Assembly (NCBI GenBank): GCA_004154925.1
Contig: QJNS01000183.1
Span: 1-64,000 of the forward strand
Origin: Monosporascus cannonballus
Lineage: Eukaryota > Ascomycota > Sordariomycetes > Xylariales
Reading direction: 5' to 3'
DNA length: 64,000 bases
The position numbers were made by a program, and so were the translations under genes. Shown in pieces: positions 56,308 to 64,000 of this stretch (positions are counted from its first letter, which is position 1; every line of letters starts with the position of its first letter). The notes beneath the pieces were generated by a model. That model searched no databases, was not told the DNA's origin, and was given only the letters and a program-made list of their open reading frames with translations.

Positions 56308-56599
56308 TGTGAAAATACAGCCCCTATAAGGGTAAGACCGGTAGCCGACCAGCCACCGATCAGCCACCGACCCACTTACTAGTATAAATCCACTATTTGG
56401 CAGCTAATAGGAAACGCTAGATGGAAGTAACTTAATATATATTCACTTTTTGGAATTTGCTTTACGATTGGTCGGAAATCACCTTACTCCAGCTTATAAT
56501 TATCTATTATCTTATAATTTTTCTATCTTTACCATGGAAAATGATACGATAACTACCAGAAGCAGAGTTCGCCGATTGCAAGATGAATCTAGGTTATTA
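56308..56599 (+). mobile_element. 5' end of a second type of retroelement, interrupted by copy C
   Basis: Normal-composition sequence starting TGTGAAAATACAGCCCC, with the tandem-like GACCAGCCACCGATCAGCCA, is probably an LTR plus leader. An ATG at 56,534 opens an ORF (MENDTITTRSRVRRLQDESR...) that runs without a stop to the insertion point at 56,599. The same frame resumes at 63,487 after the target duplication with IEKTAVRNLTDERSIMV. This looks like the start of a gag-type or other first ORF of a host retroelement. The class is not determined. Confidence 0.6.
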
Positions 56600-56975
56600 T
56601 ATTACGACCCAACAAGCTTCGGCCTCAAGAAACGGTTAGACAAGGATAATACGGGCCACTCACCGGGTTACATAACGGTAATCATTGCTAAGCCAGTAAT
56701 TATCAATGATTAGAGGTGATCTTCGATAATCATGATTATTACCGGCTACGTAATTATGAATAATTAAACTAAAACCGGAAAAATATATATATTCGTTATT
56801 TTTTTTAAGTTTAAATAATATTAACTTATAATAATATTTCGTTACTTAAAGTATTTTTAATATTACAAAACGCAATACGTTATTATATTTATTATTTAAT
56901 TTTTTATAATACTTTTGCCAATATAAACCCGTATAAATAAGGTTTAATAATTAATTAAATTATTTAATCGTTATA
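56600..56975 (+). repeat. 5' LTR of chromovirus copy C
   Basis: It starts TATTACGACCCAACAAGC and ends AATCGTTATA. It aligns with 63,105-63,481 with differences mostly of the C/T and G/A type. Confidence 0.9.
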
Positions 56976-57984
56976 CGTTATAAGTCCTTATTTAATAATA
57001 CTATTAAACTTTGAGAAATATCGCCGACATTATATTTACCAGCAAACAGCCCGAATTATTTATTCACCAGGTCCCTAATAACCCAGATATTAAAATAAAA
57101 TCCGAAAAAAAAGAAAAATTTCGCTTTTTTCGCGAAGAAATTCTTTAACGCTTAAATGTTATAAACGAACGTATTATTTAGCTCGAGAAAAATAATAATA
57201 ATCTAACGATATCCTTTTAAGCCGCCTATAAAAAGCTTAAGAATAAAAAAAAGTTTTCGAAACCGAGAAGCCCTTTCGAATAAACCAGGTTATTTAGCTA
57301 AATTTTACCAAAGAATTAAAAAAAGTTCTTAAATCTTTTAAGCTAAAACTTTTTAACAGAACCTCGATTAAGTTATAATTATTTTTAATCTAATGCCGAA
57401 TATATTTCGGATATTATCCTATTCGATTAATTGTATTTACTATATAAGTCGAATTCGCGGTCGGATAATTTACTGGAAATACGGTTACTTGGTTGGAGCT
57501 CATTATAAGAAAGTATATTATTGTACCAGTCGAAAATCGAAATCCGAAAATAATACCAATTTGTAATAATTATATATATTTTATATAAGTATTAACAAAA
57601 CCTTTTAAAATAATAAATAAAAAAATAGATCTAATAATTGCGATAAAAAGTAATATTTAATTACGGTAATACATTTGTTTAATTAATCTTTAAATTAGAT
57701 TAAATATAATAAATATTAATAATGAAATTTTTTAATGGCCTAAAAAAATACAGGAAAAACTTTTTAAACTTAATCGGCCTAATTATTTATCGGATTATAT
57801 CGTTATGATAATTAAGATCGACGATTAATAATACGCCTGGCGTATTAAAGGTACTAAAGGAAAAAATAACAATAAATACCGATATACGACCAATATCAGC
57901 GTTTTTCGACGTAATAATATTTCTTACAGCACGGAACCCGGGCCCATGGATTTAAGAGCTACTTATAGAAAGGACATAAGTAAA

Positions 57985-58035
57985 ACCAAATGCTTTAATT
58001 ATAACAAAATGGGACATAAGATAACGTGGTATTAG
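57985..58035 (+). pseudogene. gag zinc-knuckle relic (copy C)
   Basis: The reading K-C-F-N-Y-N-K-M-G-H-K-I-T-W-Y keeps the first Cys and the His of a CX2CX4HX4C knuckle, with the second and fourth ligands changed to Tyr. The rest of gag (about 57,000-58,150) has no further clear landmark. Confidence 0.65.
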
Positions 58036-59039
58036 GCACCTAAGAAACCCTGTTAGAATAATTGGAAACCTATACTCGAAAAATAATCTAAAGAAAACCA
58101 GAAAAACGCAAGTAAACTTATTAACATAATTCGGCCTAAGTACGTACTAGGCCCGCTATAACGAAATATCTAATAAAGAATACGAAAAATTGAAAAGCTG
58201 GCATAACAAATATCGTAAATATAATAAGAAATATTCTAAAACAATTATGCGAATATTAGAATTAAATAAAAAAAATCTATCCCGGAACTTTTAATTAATA
58301 TAATAGGATATTTATCATATATTATTAACGACCAAAATACCCAGATTATAAAAAATAAAAACAATATATTTACGAACGAATTACCCGTATATATTATAAA
58401 CGATTCGATTTTTCAAACCATATCGGAAATAACAAAAACGATAAATAATAATATCGGTATTTTCGATTTATAGGCCTAGGAAATATTCGGCAACTGGCCG
58501 AAACAAAACGTGGGCCCGAAAAAAAAATAATATCCGCAAAAAAAACCTTGGAGTTATTACTAATAATATAACTACTAAACGAAAAAAAGTTAATTTAGTA
58601 TATAATAAAAAATATTATTAAAGAGTTATTATACATCTTTATTTTTAATTGGTATTTATTATAAACCCTTATAAAAAAGAGTTATTAAAGAAAAAATACG
58701 TTAATTTATAAAAGAACTTTAAAACTATAATTAATAAGATATATAATAAGATATAATTATAAACATAAAAAACAATTTACTTAATACAAAATTTATAATA
58801 CAATTAAAAATAATTAATATAGTTCGAAAAAACATTACGCCGACAATAACGACAATTATAATAACTTAACGCATTAAATATAAAAACATAAATAAAATTC
58901 GACAAATTCGAAAAGGAATTAAAAGAATTACCTATAAAAATGCCACAGAATAACGAAACCTAAAGGAATTAAAGAAAACTCTTAAAAAATGCTTTAAACG
59001 CGACGATAAAAGCCGTTAATAACCTTATCACTTGGGATA

Positions 59040-62000
59040 TACAAATCGGAACGTATTGGTATACCGCAATAGTGGATTACGGAATTCTAGGCGGATATTA
59101 TATTGCACGAAATATGGTTAATAAGCTTAGATTACTATGGAGATATAAGCTAAAACTTTATATAACAACGAATATCGAAGATTAAGAATTCGCCTACGAT
59201 AACGGGAAAATCATACGTAAAATTAATTATCTCGAGATTTTTGTTTAAGGACGATACCAGACAATTAACTTCGACACCGTTCCATTTAGGAATTACGATA
59301 CAATTTTAGGATTACCATAGATACGCCAGTACGGAGTCTTAATTAATAAAAGGATTAGCTAGGTAAAGTTCGCCTTATACCTTATTAGCGGATAAAAAAA
59401 AGAAAGAATTAAGATCTTAACATTCGATTAAAGATAACAACGAATGCAAATATAAGGATACGACAAAAACCTTATTACTCAAAAGGATAAAACATAAAAA
59501 AAAAACAAGTATTAAAGAAAAATACGACGTATCGTTATTATCATTAAAACTAAATTAGAGCAACTAAATAAGGATCTAAAATAATAGTTTCAAAAGTTAA
59601 AAAAATCTAATTAATATGTTATTATAATATTATAGATACGAACAGCTTTTTAAAAAAGAACTTAATACGAAATTACTAAAATATAGTATATAAAATTATA
59701 AAATAATCCTTAAAAAAACTTAAACGAAGTTTTACCACATTTACAATTTTAACGGAAATAAGTTACGCATTTTCAAAAAATACCTGGAAAATTGGTTTCA
59801 GAAAAAATAGATTCGATTTTCGAAGTTACCGGTAAAATATCCTATATTTTTCGTACTAAAAAAACGGAAAATTACGACTTATAATTAACTATCGATAATT
59901 AAACGATATTATTATTAAAAATCGAATACCATTATTTTTGATCACAAGAATAAGAAATCGATTTTACGGAGCAAAATAATTCATAATATTCGATCTTAAA
60001 AATGGATATAACCTTATTGGGATCAAGAAAAGATACGAATAAAAAATAACTTTTAAAACGAGATACGGATTATTTAGATACTTAATTACACCAATAAGAT
60101 TTACGAACGTACTAATAACTTTTTAACGAATAATTAATTATATATTACAGGAATATTTCGATATTTTCGTTGTTTGTTATTTCGACGATATTTGCATCTT
60201 TTTTAAAGCGGAAAAAATATACGCAAAATACGTTTATAAGGTTTTTCAAACTTTATAGGATGTAACGTAATTTATTAACGCAGAAAAAAAATAATTTTAC
60301 GTATAAGAAATAAAATATCTGGAATATATTATTACCTTAGGACATATTAAGATGGACCTTAAGAAAATCGCTGCAGTTACAGAATAGCAGATGCCAACCA
60401 CGGTCAAAAAGGTACAGGTATTCCTTGGATTTGCCAACTACTACAGAAAGTTTATTCGAAACTTTAGCAGAATAACCATACCTTTAACGAATTTTACGAA
60501 AAAAAAAAGTTCAAGTAAATATCCGAAACGGAAAAGGTATTTCAAAATATTAAAAATGCGATTATTAGCAAGCCAGTATGAATTATGTATAATTTAATAC
60601 GTTTTATTAATTTAAAAATCGATATTTCGGATTACGCGATAAACGTAATAATCGAATAACGAAACAATTAAAGCAAATTATACCTTATTATATTTTTTTC
60701 GTATAAATTAAAAAGAACTAAATTTATTTACTGTATTCCAGATAAGGAATTTATAACTATTATTATAGTATTTCGAGAATTTAAGCATTTTCTAAAAGGA
60801 AGTTTGTACTAAGTCAAGGTTTATATAGATTATTAAAATCTTATTTAATTTACGACGATTAGGGAATTTATAAAACGATAATTTCGTTATACGAAAAAAT
60901 TGGCGAATTTCGATTTCGTTATTATTTACGGAAAAGTTTAGAGAATGGCAAAGCAAACGCCCTAAGCAGATAACCAGACCTCGAAAAAAAATTGGTTAAA
61001 GTTAGTTATACAATTTTCGATACTATTACAAAAAGACATTTACGCCCGCGATAAATTACGATAATTCGAGCAGTACTCTTTAATATGCATCAAAAAATGT
61101 AATAATACAACGATGATCGCCCAGAAAATCAAAAAATAAATCAAATATAAATTTTAAAAGAATATTAAAAACGTTTAATACGAAACATATACGAATATTA
61201 ATTATATAAACATCCAAATATTTATAAAACCTTAAAACGGCTTTAACGCATATATTGCTTTCTTAAAATAAAATTAACGGTATAAAACATCATATAATAA
61301 CACGATATTTACGCCAAAATAAAAGTTCGACGATATAAGTCATACGAAAAATTACAGTTATTACTGATCGCAAAGCGACTATAATATTTAGTTATATTCG
61401 ATTTTATTACCAAATTCTTTATATTAAAAAAAATCAAAATATAGTAATATAATACGATACCATTTTTATTATCGTAAATTAATTTACGAAATGTTCTTAA
61501 ATTTTACTATATAATAGGGATATCAACGTAAAATAAATAATATATATATTCTTTAAACTTATTTTCAGCATATATAGATTATTAATAAAAATTAGTTTAA
61601 ATAAAAGATTAATAATTACATTAAAACTTTAATAAAGTTTTATAACCTAAATTTACTTAAATTATAAATTATTCAATATTTTTAAACCTTAAACAGATAA
61701 ATAAAAAAACGAACTAATTAAACTTTAAAAGCTTATTTACGATATTACATTAATTACAAATAAAATAACTAGGTTAAGAAATTACTAATTATTTAATTAA
61801 CTTATAATACCAGTTATTGTAAAAATATTAAAATAATATTAATAAATACGAATTTTGGTCTTATGATAAAGGTTTATAAAAGAGTAGGTAATAACGGTAT
61901 AATTAATATTAAAGTAATTTTTACGTTAATATAATTACGATAATTATATTAAAAAATAAAAATAAAATTAAAATTCGTACGTAATTAAATATTTAAGTAT

Positions 62001-62425
62001 TATAATTAGAAAAAACTAAAAAAATTAATTTTCGAAAAAAGGGAAATAATTTCTTATTACCAAAAATATTTAAATAAAATAACTTATTAACAAATTCGAT
62101 TTTAAATATATCGGTTTATATAAAATCGCTAAAAAAATCTTAAAAAATAATTATCAATTAGAACTTTTACCAAAAGTAAAACTTTATCCAATTTTTTACG
62201 TTATTTTATTAGAATTAACAACAGATATAATTAAAATGTATACGGCATAAAACGATATAAAAATAAGAGGCGAACAAATATACGAAATAAAGAAAATTTT
62301 CGATATGGGAAAACAAAACGGATTTACCCAGTATTTAATTAAGTGGAAAAAATATCCGGATTTCGAAAATACCTGGGAACCTGCTGAGAACTTTATTGGC
62401 GCCCAGCGCTTGTTAAAAAACTTTT
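59040..62425 (+). pseudogene. pol relic (copy C)
   Basis: The protease landmark IVDYGILGGYYIAR is at about 59,058-59,100. The RT active site reads V-C-Y-F-D-D at about 60,172-60,189, keeping both catalytic aspartates unlike copy A. A 68-codon open stretch (60,391-60,597) contains [20 protein letters not shown], the RT/RNase H connection. The integrase zinc domain is at about 61,206-61,335. The chromodomain at 62,290-62,420 reads GFTQYLIKWKKYPDFENTWE with no stop and ends at LLKNFYQ before a TAA, so the natural C-terminus is visible. Stops elsewhere abolish function. Confidence 0.9.
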
Positions 62426-62459
62426 ACCAATAACGACGGGCGCGTCCTAATTAACAGTC

Positions 62460-62640
62460 GATTAGTCAGTAGCTGAAAGGTCGGACCAGTCGGCCGCGGC
62501 CTGCGTTAACGTGGCAGCCGTAATGGTAGCCTTTAGCTGTTCTTGTTCTTAACGTTTTTGTCCCTTTAATTTGTCCAATAACTGGAGCTTACGTTATATT
62601 ATGGTAACGTTTTTGAAACGAATTAACGCCTTGTGTTTAT
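62460..62640 (-). pseudogene. antisense ORF relic in chromovirus copy C
   Basis: The minus strand reads KLQLLDKLKGQKR, then EQEQLKATITAATLTQAAAD and WSDLSATD, with two stops. Position, direction and the W-S near the end match the antisense relic of copy A at 5950-6250. Like that one, its GC-richest part is near the integrase side. Confidence 0.5.
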
Positions 62641-63104
62641 ATAAACAAATAAAACGAAAAAAAGCTTTATTTTTTTTTAAAATAATAACGTTAGGTTTCC
62701 AAATAAAGCCGTTAAAACTTTAATAATCGCTTTTTGATAAGCGTTTTTTTTCGCATTTTGAACGTTAATAATTCCGGCGAATATTTTATAAAAAAAAGCG
62801 GTATATCGGTATTATCGCAGGACCTATCCCGATTAATATATTTTTTATATCTTAAAATGTTTTCCATTATTTATACTTTAAGTTTTTCGAAAAATAATAA
62901 AAGCAAGGCATAATTTCGTACTCGAATTCGTTAAAAACTTTTACGAAATTAATACGACGAACGGTAAAAAACGAGAAATATAACAATTCTTAGAAATACG
63001 AAACGATATAATTAAAAGCACAAAAAAGGAAAGGGGTATTTATTAAACGAAAAAAAGAAGAGAAAGAATTCTTAATAGCAAGATATTTTAGAAAGGGAAA
63101 ATTA

Positions 63105-63481
63105 TATTACGACCTAATAAGTTTCGGCCTTAAGAAATAATTAGATAAGGATTATACGGGCCACTTATCGGGTTACGTAACGGTAATCATTGCCAAACCA
63201 ATAATCATTAATAATTAAAAGTAATTTCCAATAATTATAATTACTACCGACTGCGTAATTATAAATAATTAAACCAAAACTAAGAAAAATATATACGTTC
63301 GTTATTTTCTATAAGTCTAAATAATATCAGCTTATAATAATAATTCGTTACCTAAGGCACCTTTAATATTACAAAACGTAATACGTTATTGTATCTATTG
63401 CTTAGTTTTCTACGATACTCCTACTAACATAAACTCGTACGACTAAGGTTTAATAGTTGGTTAAACCGCCTAGCCGTCATA
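63105..63481 (+). repeat. 3' LTR of chromovirus copy C
   Basis: It starts TATTACGACC and ends CCTAGCCGTCATA. It is followed by the target duplication TATTA (63,482-63,486). Confidence 0.92.
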
Positions 63482-63486
63482 TATTA

Positions 63487-64000
63487 ATCGAAAAGACTGC
63501 CGTTCGGAACTTAACTGACGAGCGATCGATTATGGTACGGGAATAGGCGAAAAAGTTTATAACGGAACCTTAACGGGCAAAGGATTATGGTCCTCGAGAT
63601 CCCGAATTACCTTATATATATAATAGAGATGCGTCCCGATAATTATTAGCTAAACGGTCGGAAAACGAACGTAATATAATAATTGCGTCCCAGAATTCAA
63701 AGCAAAAAAAGGTTAAACCTTTTAGTAATAACTAGATCTTGGAAATTATTCGTTAGCAAAACGAATAGTATTCGAAATTAATTCGATAGCTGGCCGAATA
63801 ACAAATAATAATATAAGCTGAAAAAACAAAGTGTTATAAATTAATTGCAATATCGTTGCAAAAACCTAAAGGCGATAAATAAATACCATATTATAATTGC
63901 TCGAAACTTTCCGAACATATGTCGATTAAAAAAAATTTAAATAAAAGTTATTACAGAAACTTATACCGAAAGACCAAGGCGAAATATTTTTATTTATATT
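63487..64000 (+). pseudogene. continuation of the interrupted host-retroelement ORF
   Basis: In the frame set by the ATG at 56,534, the sequence reads IEKTAVRNLTDERSIMVRE, then through scattered TAG/TAA stops (probably from CAG/CAA) RAKDYGPRDPELPYIYNRDA, LLAKRSENERNIIIASQNSK and on. It stays recognisably one frame to about 63,830 and runs off the window. Charged and soluble-looking; the family is not recognised, but the position fits a retroelement first ORF. Unlike the leader part at 56.3-56.6 kb it shows RIP-type stops. Confidence 0.5.

Larger units (their letters stand above)
56600..63481 (+). mobile_element. RIP-degraded Ty3/gypsy chromovirus, copy C
   Basis: A full-length element with LTRs 56,600-56,975 and 63,105-63,481 (about 376 bp each) and the target duplication TATTA at 56,595-56,599 and 63,482-63,486. 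Gag, protease, RT, integrase and chromodomain landmarks match copy A in order and spacing. The first half of its LTR differs from copy A (no GATCGATCG block), so the two are subfamilies. All frames contain stops. Confidence 0.93.

Noticed and set aside
1..64000. CRISPR array, rRNA or bacterial-type operon
   Set aside because: No regularly spaced repeats or rRNA-like sequence; genes have spliceosomal introns and wide spacing.

Overview
The window reads as filamentous ascomycete (Pezizomycotina) DNA with a two-compartment layout. A gene island of normal base composition (about 20.2-55.2 kb) sits between very AT-rich flanks filled with retrotransposons wrecked by C-to-T/G-to-A change on both strands, the signature of repeat-induced point mutation (RIP). 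Introns of 50-85 nt, MARVEL, LysM, Zn2Cys6, PX-associated and F-box proteins all fit this group. No species is claimed.

Left flank (1-20,220). A (TTA)n tract is followed by a structurally complete but coding-dead Ty3/gypsy chromovirus on the plus strand (186-6860, 5-bp target duplication CAGAC). About 6 kb of featureless AT-rich DNA follows, then a second chromovirus of the same family on the minus strand (13,052-20,215, target duplication AGAAG/AGGAG). Inside that second copy lie a small undamaged solo-LTR-like insertion (18,627-18,751) and a possible MITE. The edge of the second chromovirus abuts a truncated SDR pseudogene.

Island (20,221-55,201). Genes that look intact are: two four-helix MARVEL-type membrane proteins, a LysM membrane protein, a PEBP protein, a RING-like protein, a secreted Ca2+-dependent PI-PLC-like protein with a tiny signal-peptide exon, a secreted GH43-type glycosidase, a Zn2Cys6 regulator, a PXB/DUF3818-type protein, a mitochondrial carrier and an F-box protein. 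Between them lie broken genes: two SDR relics, a frameshifted small secreted protein, an SNF2-helicase relic with a duplicated part, and an unrecognised pseudogene. Intergenic gaps are long. The genes do not form an obvious pathway. Several secreted or cell-surface products (LysM, GH43, PI-PLC, small secreted protein) suggest an accessory, environment-facing island rather than a core locus; that is inference.

Right flank (55,202-64,000). A minus-strand LTR and a plus-strand LTR lie head to head two bases apart. A truncated internal stub follows, then the 5' end of a different, less damaged retroelement. That element's first ORF is split by a third complete chromovirus (56,600-63,481, target duplication TATTA); the ORF resumes in frame on the far side.

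No rRNA, convincing tRNA or CRISPR array was seen. The strongest observations are the RIP chronology readable from target duplications, the nested retroelement structure, the antisense ORF relic shared by the chromoviruses, and the cryptic 5' exons.
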